A DNA stretch of 64,000 bases from the NCBI GenBank assembly GCA_013396525.1, contig VWYX01000292.1, positions 340,000 to 403,999 on the forward strand, written 5' to 3'. The DNA comes from Chaetorhynchus papuensis. Lineage: Eukaryota > Chordata > Aves > Passeriformes > Rhipiduridae. Numbering within the stretch: the first letter of the stretch is position 1; each line of letters starts with the position of its first letter. This document shows, in pieces, positions 1 to 12,874 of the stretch. A model generated the notes under the pieces. The model worked only from the letters and a program-made list of their open reading frames with translations, searched no databases and was not told the DNA's origin. The position numbers and the translations under genes were made by a program.

Positions 1-1996
1 TTAAGAAAAACTAAATTTCTGTTGAAATTTACCAAACTTTAATGACGAAATTTATTATGTCTAAGGTAATTAGACATAATTACCTTAGACACTGGTTAAT
101 TATTGTCGATAAAAGATTTTGGCATCTATTTAGTAATATTTTGAGGGATGTTTTAGCTAGATAAGTGGTACAAATTGAAGAAATACACTACACTGTAAAT
201 ACATAATGCTAAATTAATGGCTGAAAACATTTACATATTTGGTTTATATTTCGAAGTGTTAGGTCAAGGTGTGTGTTCTTATGGAAGGCTTTGTCTTCAA
301 ATACAGATACTTTCCTATATAGTAGGAAATTTAATTATAGTAGGTATATTTAACTTTTACTTCTGTTTCAAATATTGGTATTCCGTTATTGTCAGGTTAT
401 GTCTAGTATGTTGTAGCTTTATTTTCAACCTAAATTTCTGCAATTTTTGTTTTTCTGGTTGTTACTTCAGTAATTCAAACTTTATTCAGGAATTAAAAGT
501 CATAAAACTATGTTCCAAATAGTCCAATATTGTAAGATTTTCAACTAATGGGACTTAGTTTTGTAGCTACTGTTTGTCTTCTACAGGCGTGTGCCCTGAG
601 ATTTCAGCCGTGCAGTTTGTAAGTTACACGGTTTAGAGTTAGACCATTTTCCTCCAGAAAAAATGGGGAACAATGCCTTGATAGGCTTTCCTCCGTGGTG
701 TTGATTTAAATTGTATAGAAGTATGTTGCTGTTCCAGGCTTCAGCCTGGAGCCTCTGGCATTCTTCAGCTGAGCCAGAACTGCCCTCAGCATTCTTATTC
801 TATGCCCTCTCTTTCCTGCTTGTGTAACTCGTGAGTATCCAGGTTGTGCAGCTCCCGGTCATCCTGTTTGTCCATCTGCAGTTCTTTTCCAGAAGGGAAA
901 ATCTATTATCTGCTACCAGGACATGTATAAATCTTGACTGCTCTGAATGGGTGTGAATGTGGAAGTGTGCCTTCACTGTTGTTTGTTATTAGTGTAATGA
1001 AATAATACTGTATTTGACTGTAATTTACTGTATAATAGATCAAATACCTCTAGGGAACACACAGTTCAGCTTCTTGGACAAAAGCTTAAACTGTTTTGTA
1101 TTGCTTGAGTAGAAACTTTTAAAAAATAATTTTCTAACTTAAGATCAGATGTTAAATATAATGGGCAAATGCTTCTAAGAAGGGAAAACACTGGATGTAA
1201 TTTATGCACTTTTTTCCAGAGGCTAATCCACTGCAGTCTCTTCCTCTTTAACCCATTTTTGTTACTTTGTCTCTCCTACATAATTCCTTATGATAAATGC
1301 TAATCTTGTTTTCGTTAAGTAACAACTGCACAATCAGTGGTTGCACAGTAGTAGGTTCAGCAATTTTATGTGCTACATTTCTAAATTTTTAATTTTACAT
1401 GGACACCTTCAGAAATAATGGACTTCAAACACAGTGGAAACTAGTTTAGTTTTTCTTGCTAGAAATGCTGCTATGCCTTTGTTACAGAGGAGTTTTGGGA
1501 GTGCACAAAGGTTGAAACTGAATAAACCTAATTCTCAAAGAAATCTGTCAGGGAGCAGCTGTTATTTTAGGCTCTGGTTTCCACAGCTGCTCTCTACAGA
1601 AAGGCATGAGAGGTTCTCTCAGAAGGTGCATCTTTTTCACTGACAAGCTGCTGTGGGAGTTACTTGCCAGGTATGAGTCTCGCCATCTGTAGTGATATGG
1701 AGCATGAAAGGAAACTGGTGTTGCAGCTGTTTGTGCAAGCAGAGAGTTGGAGCAGTTGAAAGCCATCCTTTGGAGTGGAGACATCCTCTAATATCCAGCT
1801 TGCCAACACAGGGATCAGACTAACAAGGAACTGAGAGATTTATTATGCAGTTGTGAGGGAAATGCCTTTCTTTAGCAGTCAGTATCTTTTGTATTTAAAT
1901 GTTCACTCCAGGAAACTGACCCTTTCATGTACACGTGTGGTTCATATGTCTATTAAAATCATTAGGGAATACATCAGAAGACTTAGTTGAGTCTGC

Positions 1997-2026
1997 CTTC
2001 ATGAAGCAAAGTGGTGCTTCATGAAG
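1997..2026. repeat. 12-bp perfect inverted repeat with 6-nt loop
   Basis: CTTCATGAAGCA (1997-2008) is followed by a 6-nt spacer and its exact reverse complement TGCTTCATGAAG (2015-2026). The inner CTTCATGAAG is itself palindromic, so the unit is also a direct repeat. It lies in an IPO11 intron and has no obvious function. Confidence 0.85.
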
Positions 2027-2655
2027 ATCAGCTTTATGGTCAGTCATAGGACTCCCCTTGAAAGACTCTCTTAGCTCCTGCTTTACTGCTGTAGGAGCTC
2101 CTTAGTACTGTGAAGCTCCTAAGGGATGTGTGTGTAATAATCAGTTACGTCACAGTGTGTGCAGAGAAATCTCTACTTGTCCCACTCCACCTCTTTCCTT
2201 GGCTAATGAGATAAGAATAAAGAATTAATTAAGCTTTCTCAATATGTACACTAGTAAAGATATGAAATGAAACTCTTCTTGGTGTTTATTGCTTCGTCCT
2301 GGTGAATGTAGAAAAGCAGAAAATATTTTCTCTCTCTTTTAATCTCAAAAAAAGTGGTTTTTCTCATATAGAATTTTTTCTCCGTTTCTGAGGGATGTGC
2401 AAAGCAGATAATGGGGTCCATTTTATTTAAGCACCACTAAAAATTTGTCAAGACATGTTTTAACATGATAGAGCTTTATCTACCGTAGTTAGCTGTGTCA
2501 TTGAAGTAAAGATTGTGAATTTTCACATAAAAGCCCAGGGTAATGAAAAAGTTGTAGACATAGCTGAGTGCATTAGAAATTATAGACAGAATGAAAAAAA
2601 ATCCTGCCTTTATTTTTCAGAACAGATGTGGTCTGTTTTGTCCTTCACAAAGTTT

Positions 2656-2676
2656 TTATTCTTTTNTTATTCTTTT
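2656..2676. other. Single-N contig join between identical 10-mers
   Basis: TTATTCTTTT (2656-2665), one N (2666), then TTATTCTTTT again (2667-2676). An isolated N between identical sequences is typical of an assembler or scaffolder abutting two contig ends without merging their overlap. The duplicated decamer is probably not real. Confidence 0.7.
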
Positions 2677-3683
2677 ATCTAAAAAAATATGCAAACTTTG
2701 AAATAGAAGGTTTGAGTTTATTCATATGGAAGCTGCACTGAAATTTTGTTTTCATTACTGGTAAGGTGAATTTTATTAACAGGCAGCATAAAATATCCTT
2801 TCTGTAATAAAAAAAAATGTAGTCATTAAATCTTTGAAACTGGGTTATGGAGTGTTTTAGGTCCTAATTGTGGGTCTTTTATTTTTGCTGCATACCAAAT
2901 GAGGTTTTGTCCCAATAATTTAGGAAAACTGCATAGTTATAAAACCAGTTATAGCCTGATGCTTTTGTTTGTGTCACTGCTAATCTGGATTGCATGCAGT
3001 TCAAGGGGGGAACTGCTTGAATGCTGCCTTCTTCCAGGTTTAAGATTTTAGTATGAAACATATTAACTGTTTGAAAATTCATCTGAATACAGCATTTGTC
3101 TTCTTTGAGTTTGCTCATATGAGTTCTTAATTATTTCTTAAAATAAGCAAGCTAATTTTAGTCTCTTTGAAAAGGTATTACATTGAGTGGCATGGCTTGC
3201 CTTCTCATCTATGAAAATAAGGCCTGATGTATTTTATATTGATGTATTTGTATTTTATATTTATATTTTACATTGAACTTTAATTGAGTTGGGTTTTTTA
3301 AGCGTGAGTCTGTGATATCTTTATTTTTCACATGCATGTGTCTTCTTTTCTAAAAATAATTACACTATTTAATGGCTCCATGCTTGGTAAATATTTCAGT
3401 GGGTTTTTGGTAGAAAGAAACTGTATGTCCCATTTAAAGGGGAAAAAAAAAAGAAGGGGGAGAAAAGAAAAGGTATTATGTTTACTGAAAGCTGCAGGCA
3501 AGCATTTTGAGAGGTGTTCTACATTCTTTGTTTTCCTTAAAAAAAAAAAAACCTCTCATGAATCTTCCACTAAAGAAGGAAGTGAAGTACTATTTCTCAT
3601 TTATGTCATAAAGTGAGAATATCCTTTCCAAGAAATTAATGATTTCCATATGTGCTTTTGAGGAATTATCAAGAAAAATGTTT

Positions 3684-4196
3684 TTTGCCCCTCTGCTCTG
3701 CTCTGATGAGACCCCACCTGGAGTACTGCATCCAGCTCTGGGGCCCTCAATATAAGAAGGACAGGATACTTCTGGAGCGAGTCCTGAAGGCCACAAGGTT
3801 GATAAGCAGAGTGGAGCACCCGTGCTGTGAAGACAGGCTGAGAAAATTGTGGCTGTTCAGCCTGGAGAGGAGAAGATTGTGTGGAGACCTCACAACAGCC
3901 TTCCAGTATCTGAAGGATTCAGAGAGGGACTGTTCATCAGGAACTGTAGTGACAGCACAAGGGGCAATGGCTTTAAACTGAGAGTAGGTTTTTTGGTTAG
4001 ATGTTAGGAGAAATTCTTTACTGTGAGGGTGGTGAGGCACTGGAACAGGCTGCCCAGAGAAGCCATGAATGCTCTATCCCTGTAAGTGTTCAAGGCTGGG
4101 TTGAATGGGGCTTTCAGCAGCCCGGTCCTATGGCAGGAGGGCTGAAACTAGGTGACCTTTGGGGTTCCTTTCATCCCAAATCATTCTGGGATTCAT
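3684..4196 (+). mobile_element. CR1 LINE 3' fragment
   Basis: The sequence follows the CR1 ORF2 C-terminus and 3'UTR: a 'GAGACCCCACCTGGAGTACTG' type block at about 3709, then 'TTCAGCCTGGAGAGGAGAAG' at about 3857, the 'GTGGTGAGGCACTGGAACAGG' block at about 4030, and a degenerate ATTCTGGGATTC tail near 4185. The copy is 5'-truncated, as is usual for CR1, and its coding part is broken. It sits in an IPO11 intron in the same orientation as the gene. Confidence 0.9.
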
Positions 4197-4199
4197 GCA

Positions 4200-6340
4200 A
4201 CTTGGAAGGAAGAAATAATTCAAGTAGTGGACAGCAAACTCTATTATTAATTAAATAGTGTGTATGAATGGGGCAGAGTTTACTTCTCCAGGGTGCAAAA
4301 TGTTCCCATTTGTTCTCAGCTGAATGGCCCTTGTGTACGTGACGCGAATATGGGGGCAGCTTGTTGGAAAATAGTAACCTTACTGATGTTGGAAAATACT
4401 AACGGTGTTAATGGCATTTTCCTAGAGATGTGTTTCAAAGAGGAAGATGAGGCAAAAGAGTCTTACTGGGAGGTGTGCTAGGCAGGACCTCTGAGTCGGT
4501 GAAGAAACCTGCTGTGTCTCAGAGGGCTCGTTGTGCAGGCGGCTGAGGCACTGTTCACTTTCTCAGCTGTGCTGTGAGGTCAGTAGGTTGTTTGCATGCT
4601 GTCTGCAGAACCTCACAGGGATTCAGTCTCACAAGATGTTATGCTTTGCTCTTCTGAATGTGATGGGGAAGATTCTTGGTGAAGGAGTAAGTGTCTTTTA
4701 AAATACATAGCTGACAATCAGGCAGTAAAATAATGTCAGTTTTCATTTTGTGGAAATCAGGAGTTGCAAGGTTGATGATACAAAATACACTTCAGATCCT
4801 GGCATACAACAGTAGCTGAATTTAAAAAACAGAAAAAAACTAATCCCTTTGAAACAAATGATCATGAGTGAGATTACAATTTTATCAAAACAAATATAAA
4901 GAAATATTTTCTGTGCTTTGTATTCTAACTTCATAAGCATTCTTTCCAAGGTATCTATTGCTATATAACTGTTTGTCATATGTGTAAAATTTTGTTGTAT
5001 GTCTGACGTGAAGTTTTTCAAAAGCAGTTGCTATTGTATAGGAAGCAACAGTTTGTCCATGTCTTCAGTTTTCATCCCTAATAAGAAAAGGAAGTGAAAG
5101 AATATTAAGAAATAGATGTGTCTGTGTTAAAACAATGATCAACTACAATCAAACTAAAATATATGAACTTTCTGTTCAGTGCCTATAAATAAATGGGATA
5201 TGTCTGCTTCTGCATCTGCCTCCTAGGGAGAGCAGCAGCGTCTTTTTGGGAGAATTAAGCCTGAAATCCAAATGGAGCAGTAAGAAATGGCAGTCCCAGG
5301 AAAAGAGTTGTAGTTTACCATCACCAGTTAGGTCCTTTCTCTTTCTTTGCTGCACATAGCTAGAGGTATTCCTGAGAGGAACATCTTTTCACTTGCAGTT
5401 TGTCTTCACCCTTTCGCAGTTCACAGAGTAGTCCAAGAACCAAGGTTCCACAGTAGCGTGTCTCTGGCATTAGATCCACAGTAGCAGGAAATGGAGCAGA
5501 AGCAGCAGTTGACTGCTTTCCATTAACTAACAGCTGGTGGCACCTACCTTATCTGTCATGGGGAGATCATGTTTCTATGCCCTTACCCTACAGACACATC
5601 CTTTCTCAAGGCAGGAGCAAATGTAAATATGTTTAGTGTAATTTTGGGCACTGTAGACCTATCTAGTCAGGCCTTCAGGTCATGCTGGAAAAAGGTGCTC
5701 ATGCCTTTTTAGTCCCAAGTGATACCTATCAGCCATTTGCATTAGTCTTAAAAAACCTTGTGTGTCAAATGGGGGGAGGTGCCCGCGTTTAAACAGATAA
5801 ATCCTGTCCCATCTTGCTCTGTACAGTCGGGAGAGTGACATTCCTATAGAACTGGGTGTGTGCAGGGTCTTTCCGCCCTCTCTGAGGAGGTGGCTGCCTA
5901 GGAGGGTGAAGAAGTACTGTTAAGTAGGGCAGTGTACCTTCTTTACAAGCAGCCATTGCTCAGGCATTGTGTAGGTTTATGCATTGAATAGTGATGGTAG
6001 AAAAGGTGTAAATGTGTTGGGAATAGAATCTGCTACTCTCTTCCCTGCTGGCAGGAGCATGCCCTTCCCACTCAGTTCTTTACTCCTGTGCTAATGTATA
6101 TTTTCTTCTATTCCATTTGCAATTAATTCTAAGTTTTCAAAGGCACATTAAGCTTCATTATATTTAAGAATGTTTCTTATGTATTTTGAAGCCTTTTTGT
6201 AATTAAAAAAAAAATACTGAATTAGTTGCTTGATAGCATGCTCAGCTAAGCAGTAAGCAAGGAAAATACCTTTCAGTAAATGTACTCTACAGTTGAGCGA
6301 ATTTCCTGTGCAGTTCCTTTAGCTAAGTCACTTTCCTGTT
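4200..6340. other. IPO11: IPO11 intron, no recognisable element
   Basis: Intronic sequence between the CR1 fragment and the duplicated acceptor. I see no transposon, RNA gene or additional in-phase exon here. Confidence 0.55.
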
Positions 6341-6371
6341 CTTTCCCAGTGTTAATCCAAAATAAATTTTG
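6341..6371 (+). repeat. Imperfect duplicate of IPO11 acceptor and exon start (decoy 3' splice site)
   Basis: CTTTCCCAG followed by TGTTAATCCAAAATAAATTTTG-like sequence (6341-6371) closely resembles the real acceptor plus first 21 exon bases (6374-6403), offset by 33 bases, with one inserted A and one substitution. The upstream copy has a long pyrimidine run (CACTTTCCTGTTCTTTCCCAG region) and looks at least as strong as the functional acceptor. If it were used, the frame would read GTT AAT CCA AAA TAA and stop after four full codons. Confidence 0.8.
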
Positions 6372-6382
6372 TTCTTTTACAG

Positions 6383-6478
6383 TGTTATCCAAGATAAATT
6401 TTGCGGTATCATCAACATTTCAGTGGAAGGACTGCATGATGTTATGACTGAAGATTCTGAAACAGGAACATACAAAGA
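6383..6478 (+). CDS. IPO11: IPO11 exon, antepenultimate coding exon (importin-11 C-terminal region)
   Basis: Importin-11 is a karyopherin-beta nuclear import receptor made of HEAT repeats. It carries cargo such as ubiquitin-conjugating enzymes (UBE2E3 class) through nuclear pores in a Ran-GTP dependent way. This 96-nt exon encodes about 31 residues beginning VIQDKFCGIINISVEGLHDV, which I recognise as the IPO11 C-terminal region. The acceptor is TTCTTTTACAG at 6372-6382 and the donor is GTAAGT at 6479-6484. The first base completes a codon begun in an exon I did not find in the window, and the last two bases (GA) join the C at 9931 to make Asp. An imperfect second copy of the acceptor and exon start lies just upstream (6347-6371). 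Family assignment is from recalled protein similarity; the splice structure is seen directly. Confidence 0.9.
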
Positions 6479-9400
6479 GTAAGTGGAAAAATCTAATTTT
6501 GTTGGGTTTAACAGTAGCAGTACTGTTTTATATGAAGAGTTTTGATTTGAAAAATCTGTAAGCAGTTAAGACACGCTTGTTAGAGTTCTATTTCCTCAAT
6601 AGTATGTATTTTAGGAAGACAGGAAACTTTTGGTCTTAAAAGAAAATGCAATGGGGAAAGAGGGCTTAAAATGACAGTATAATTTTATATTGTTCATTAA
6701 GTTATCTACTAAATGATGTCTTATAACATTCATATGCTTAGATTTGCTTTTTACTTACTTGATAAAATTGCAATACAACAAGCTTGTGTGTTGATAGGGA
6801 CCACCCTAGCTCAGAGGTAGCTCAGTTTCTTTGAGTGCGACATGAACCTCATGTGAGTTTACCTAGTGTACAATATTTCATGTCCTGGAGAACTTGAAAG
6901 CATATCCCACAAGGACAGTTCTCCAGTTGTTCCATGTAACGCATGTGCTGCTACAGGATATCTCTCAAAAGACAGTTTCCTGAGCTAGGAGCAAGAGCTT
7001 GCTTGTCGCAGGAAGGTGTTGGGGGTGTCCAGAGTGCTCTGCCTCCCAGCACCACACTCATTCATCTCCTGATGGTTCTCCGGTTACTGGTGGTAGTCCA
7101 TCAAAGCTGGAAAAAAAAAAAACCAAACCAAAACACAAAGCTGGAAAAAAAACCCCCAACCTAATGTATAGTAAGATATTTTTTGGACAGAGATCTGAAT
7201 GTCATTTTTATCTCTAATGACTACACACTTTTAGAATGGAGAGTTGTAAAACATTAAAAACAGGTGCTCTGCAAGATATTCTTACAGATAGTATATGCTA
7301 ATAACAGAATTTACTGATGCTCTGATGCTAAGAATCAAGCATTTTCTTTCAGATCATTACATGCTGATGGAACAAACTGTATCTGAACTAATTAATTAAC
7401 TGCTTAGGGGGATGTTTGCTGCCCCTGAAACCAGGTGGCACAGAACAGCCAGAATGCAATCTGTTAAGTTCTTCTCCACTTTAAACAGGTGGTATGCACA
7501 CAACTGTGTGTTGAGAACAGTCCACGCTCACACTGAGCCTGAACTGTGCCTAAGAATTGCTTGACAAAGTACTTCCCGCCAACTTCTTTACTCTCAGTAA
7601 AGAAGATGGAACTCCAAAGTCTGGGAATACACAAAATGTCTGGCACTGTGTTTTGTGGTACCATTGGAGACAGTGTTACAGAGCCCCTTTTATTTCTAAA
7701 CACGTTGCTTTGCCAGCACTTGTTGAAAAGAGTTCTCACTGAGAAATAAATAAACTTTATCCTAGTTCATTTCATATTTTATGCCTGAAGGCTTGTAGAA
7801 CTTGTCACTACTTTTCCAAACTCTGGGCATTGTTTTTACTTCATAAAGTATAGCTACACTGAACCAAGGACATATTTATGTTGACAGGTACTGAAAGAGC
7901 TGTTTGAAAGATTCTGACATTTGTGTAATATATTTTGACATCATTTGGAAGTAAAGTGAGAGCAGTCATCTGAAATCATGTGCATTGTTGTGGCTCTCCA
8001 TTCTGAAGAATGGCTTAAGCCCAAACTGGTTCAAAAAAAAGATAATGTGTAGTCTACTGATTATCATATTAGCTAATTATTGTTGTGCAGGAAATCAAAT
8101 GATGTGTGTGTTTAACACAGGAAGATCAAGGCTGAAGCAATGTAGAACTTCAGCCACTGGGGGATGAAGAGAGGGTAAACATGTACACGGAACATTGTAA
8201 AGGTTAAACAATGGCAATGACTTAAGTGGTTTAAACATTTTAAATGAATACTTTTAAACTGGAATTTTAAAGAAACTGCTGTAGTTAGAGCAGTGAGATT
8301 TTGGAAGAGGTAAAAGTCTTGTCATTTTTTAGATCTAGATTGGATTTTAATCAGGTTATGGAAATGTTTACACCCTCTTACAACGCAATGGGATGACACT
8401 CAAGTTTCCTAGTGTTCATATTTCACATTGTAGTGATAATTACAAGAGAGCTTTACAAACCTCAATTTTTTTGGAAAGGGGAGCATTCCATTGCTCTAGT
8501 CTTGTCTCACCAATACTCAGATTTTTCCCAATTTTCTCATCATCTCTTCTTTTATTCTCTCCTCTCCTTCTGTTTTGAATTTTGTGGAAATTAATGAAGG
8601 TCTGAAAAAGTTAATTCAATCTTGTATGTTTTGACAGTTGACATTTTTGTCTCCTTTTCCTTTAATAAACTGAGATGTAAGTAGCCATTTGTGAGCAGAG
8701 GAGATATGCAATTAGCTGTATTATTTTGAAATAACTTATCTCTTTACTAGAAATGTCTTTTATGTTAGCACTTGACCCTGCTTGACATGCTGTTTGGTGT
8801 TTCATACAGCTCTAAACACATGTTAATGGTTAACTATGTAAACAGAGCAAGTGAACATTTTCATATAAAATAATGGAAAACCACGTAAAATCACAACCTT
8901 TTTTTTCATTTTAGTAACTTTGAAATGGGTTATTCATCTTAGCTGATGGAGAATTTCATATGCTAGTGAAATGCAGCAATTAAAAATGTGCAGGACTGAA
9001 AATGAGCAATAATCTGCATCTGTCTTGGTGCTTTGTAAGATGTGAATTATGCGTCCTTCATGTCTTAAATCATACCTGATACATGGTGGCAAGTTGTCAT
9101 TGTCTGAGTGTTTTTTTAAATCTTTTTGGTTTTTAAGGCAGAAATCCCAGGAAAATACTTAATAACGTGGTGGAATATTTGTCAATTTGTTCAGCATAGA
9201 GCATGTAAAGTGAATGAAAGGCATGTTTGCTATAGGATAGCTTTTATCAATGTCTTTATAAAGTCCATTCAGACCATATCAACAAACAGAAAAACCTCTG
9301 ACTTTTAAACTGCTTTTTTCTTCATATTTTCTGATCTTCTACTTCAAAAATAATAGTTAAAATATGGCTCTTAATTGCACATATGGGTACTTGCCAGTTG

Positions 9401-9930
9401 AGGGTGAAGCAAAACAAAAAAATGAGTTTTAAACATTTGTTCTTGCAGATTTTATTGTAGAACCAATAACACTGTCCTTATAAGTTTTCAGGGCCTTTTG
9501 TCAAAGATCTCACAGAAGAACATGAATGCCATGAGACATCTTTGCAATCTTTGTATATGTGCCACTTTGACTTAGTATAGAGTGCTTGTCTGGCACTTTC
9601 TTGAAAAGAGAAGGAAATTCTTGTTAGGAACAGTAGGTTTTTATATACTGTTTTCTTTAAAGCCATGTAGTCTGTTATATATACACACAAATGCATTTTT
9701 ACCCACAACTTAAGCTAAAATACAGAGGATAACTGAAATTGTTACATGGGTAAAGGTGACAGAGAACATGCATTCAGGCTTCGTTAGATTCACTGTTCTC
9801 AGAAAAAAATTATTTGTTATTAGGTTGTCTGACTTTCAGCAAACTCTTATCTGCTCTGTGTTTTCAAAAATGCTTTAAAATTATTTTTAATGTCATTGTA
9901 TGTTAAAACTGTTCTTATTCCCATTTCTAG
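6479..9930 (+). other. IPO11: IPO11 intron between first two visible exons
   Basis: A GT-AG intron of 3452 bases (GTAAGT at the start, TTTCTAG at the end). It is AT-rich and carries short poly(A) stretches near 7110-7160 and a pyrimidine-rich run near 8515-8572. No recognised mobile element or nested gene. Confidence 0.8.
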
Positions 9931-10015
9931 CTGCATGTTAATGTCTCATTTCGAAGAGCCCAAGGTTACAGAAGATGAGGAACCTCCCACAGAACAAGAC
10001 AAAAGGAAAAAAATG
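9931..10015 (+). CDS. IPO11: IPO11 penultimate coding exon
   Basis: This 85-nt exon continues importin-11. It supplies the last base of an Asp codon and then 28 full codons, starting CMLMSHFEEPKVTEDEEPPT and ending KRKKM in phase 0. The acceptor is a pyrimidine-rich tract ending TTTCTAG at 9930, and the donor GTAAG starts at 10016. The segment is acidic (TEDEEPPTEQD) and then turns basic (KRKKM), which suggests a charged, probably exposed linker between C-terminal helices; that structural reading is inference. The reading frame is continuous with the exons at 6383-6478 and 15013-15177, which rules out chance open frames. Confidence 0.92.
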
Positions 10016-12874
10016 GTAAGTTTTAGATCTGTTACTCAGTCATAGACCTGATTATGTGCTTCACTTCTGTTACACTAAATTCTTTTAGGTTTGGTTGATC
10101 TATTGTTCCTTGAAAATTCATTTTTTGGATCAAAAAAAGAAAATTTAATGCCAAACTTTGGAACCCCAGCACTTATGCTTCTGCTTTCCTTTTGCATCTT
10201 GGTAACTGTTATCAAAATCAACATCATCTCTTCACAAAATCTGGACATTACAATACTAACACAATAGAGAAAGAATTTATTGAAAAAAGGCAGGGAGCTA
10301 AACTTTATTGAAATGTCATGGCAGGCTAAATTTCTCATATTTAAAAGAATTAATGTGCTTGCATAGAATTTTTTTCTAATGTAAAGAACTCTTGCAAAGA
10401 AGCCAGTGTATACTTGTGATTTTTTAGTAGCTTTTCTTTTAAATACTAATAAATATATAGGAATATATTTATAAAAATAATATAAAATATATATATTTAA
10501 AAATACACCAAACCTCTTCCATATTATTCTATTAGAAATGCCTTGAGAAATTCCTAGTGACTTGCAATTTCAGATTTCAGCAAAATGCAGAAATATTGTT
10601 TTCTGTGGTCCTTTAAAATATATGACATAGTTCTATAATTGTTACTCTTAAAAGCATCTCTAGACTCTGTTAAGACTCTTATCTTCTGGCTTGTGGAGTT
10701 AAATTCTAGCTGTTTGTTGCAGAGTGATAGTATTTATTCTTAGTGGTTTTGAATAATCTCTCAATATAGATGTATATGTATATATCATTATCAATAGGGA
10801 TCAATATGTCTGTATATCAACAAGGAGAGAGACATGTTTTGTTTGTTAATTAGGTTTAAAAAGCAAAGTAAATCTAAATCTACAATGCTTTTATGTTCTT
10901 AGTTTTATTTGAATATACTCAGACTTCATTGCTGCTGGCTAAAGTTTTAATAGCTCTGTTGCAGATGTTAATTTTTCAGTTGCAGGTTAACTTCAATATT
11001 TTGGATATATGTTGAGGAATTTAGACTTGTTAGATTTGCTAGGGACTACCTTCAGCGTGGATATGTCATGCAAAATGAAAAGCAGGGCACACTGGATTAT
11101 CCTGTATAATTAAATGATACAACACACCAATATATTGTCAATGAACACAGTCATAGCCAGGGAACTGTTCTGGGAATCACATGCAATACAGAGTCATGGG
11201 CCATTTGCATAAAGATAAATGTGCTTTGATAAGGAGGAGTTTTGCCAAACTGATAACAACACCACAGTGAAGGTCTTGGTTTACTTCCCTTGCATGTATC
11301 TTCCTTTGCATGTCACTTTCCTTTTTTCTCTAAGGAACTGCTTGTGATTTGTTCTTCGTCTGCTCTTTAACAGTAAGCTTAAACACCTTTTCAGCCTTTG
11401 TCTTCTTGGAAGGTTTAAATAAATAATCATACATGAACATCAAAGCTTCATTTTCGTTTTGGATTTCATAGTCTAAATTTAACTATTTCTATGGTTGCTG
11501 TGTTTTGTAGATTCCTAAGCATTATGGAAATTCTTTGTTTTTCTTGTTTCAAGCCTCCTTTGTAAGAATAGCTGTCTATTTTAGTCTTCTCATTCTTATA
11601 TTTAGTTAAGTTTTCCTGATATATTTCTGACTTAAGCCTTCTACACTGTCATTTTTTCAGCTAACTCTAGTATACACTATATTTTTATTCTTTTTAGTGC
11701 AATTTCTCGCAGCTGTTAAAGCAAGTGAGCTGTAGTTGTTATGAATGTTTGCTATAATTCATTCTGAATCCCAACTGAAATAGCTCTGTATATAGCTTTG
11801 CAGATGGTGCAGAAATTGAGATGTGACACTTGGCTACTTATTTCAAAATTGTTCAGGTCCTTTGGGTAGGTCACTAGTAGCAGAAGTGTCAGGTAATAAT
11901 CAGAATTGTTAATCATGGCTTTGAAAGCACAGCTAGCATTTGATTTTAAAAACGGAATTAAAATAAAACTTCACCTGGGTCCGTTCCTACCCATGTGTGA
12001 TGGAAGTTTTTTTCTCTCTGTAGGAGCACCAGTGCACGCACTCACCTGAAAACTATAGTAGCAGATACCCCTGGTAAAGTAAAAGAGGGAACAAATATAT
12101 AATGTGTTAAGAAAATCAAGAACAACCTAAAGGGAGTCAGCAAAACCTCTGAACTGTTTGTTTTAAGACAGTGTTTACAACCACTGAGGTGGAAGATTCG
12201 TTTCTTCAGTCCAGCCCCAAGGTGGGCACCTGTATCCAGTTTCAAGATCAATCTGTTAAGTAATGAGATTGAAAAGCTAGTCAAATCCAGGTTTTCACTG
12301 AGCAGCATAAAGCTCAGTGTGTAGTTCATTAGTGTGTAGTTACTGGCCAAATTTTTGTTTCCTGTCTGTAGCTGTTTTGACTAAGAAGCTGCTGAAATTT
12401 TCTAGTGGTTTTTTTTTTGTTGTTAACTGAAAAATAGATTTGTTCTGCCTTATCAGAATCAGGCACATTTCAATAAAACAACTATGGCCACATGCCTAGG
12501 AACTCAGCATACATACTTTATATATTTGCCAACTATGCTTACTGTTCTTCCAAACTTATGGTTTTGTTTGCTTAGTCAGTGAAGACTGCAGCTGTCTGTC
12601 TAATATTGTTAACGAAGTCATTATATCAAACTATTTCATTTGTTTTGTTAGTTCTGAATACAAGTTCCAGAAAAGTAGAGCGAAAGAAAATCAACTTTGT
12701 TGTTGTTGCAGGAAACTCTTTCATTTACTTGAAATACTTTTGATGGGACTATCTGAATGAAAACAAGTTAGTGTATTAACTCCTTAATTAGTTCTGAAGA
12801 CTCTTAAGTCACATTTGGTTTACAGATAGTAGATGATGCTTCCAGCAGCTAGAATTAATCATACTACAGAAGTT
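10016..12874 (+). other. IPO11: IPO11 last intron, 5' part, AT-rich
   Basis: First part of the 4997-base final intron. It includes a strongly AT-rich low-complexity block of short ATA/TATA runs at about 10440-10506. No transposon or RNA gene recognised before the LTR at 12875. Confidence 0.6.

Larger units (their letters stand above)
1..3683. other. IPO11: IPO11 intron, AT-rich, no recognisable element
   Basis: This is the 3' part of the intron (or introns) before the first visible exon. I found no exon that joins in phase to 6383, no RNA gene and no clear transposon. It contains a single-N join at 2666 and a 12-bp-stem hairpin at 1997-2026. Short open frames here are chance-sized. Confidence 0.6.

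Noticed and set aside
587..618. Possible 32-nt micro-exon (CTACAG before, GTAAGT after) in a phase that would join 6383
   Set aside because: Splice sites look good and the phase fits, but the encoded residues do not resemble IPO11 and a 32-nt exon is unlikely. Kept only as a note for RNA-seq checking.
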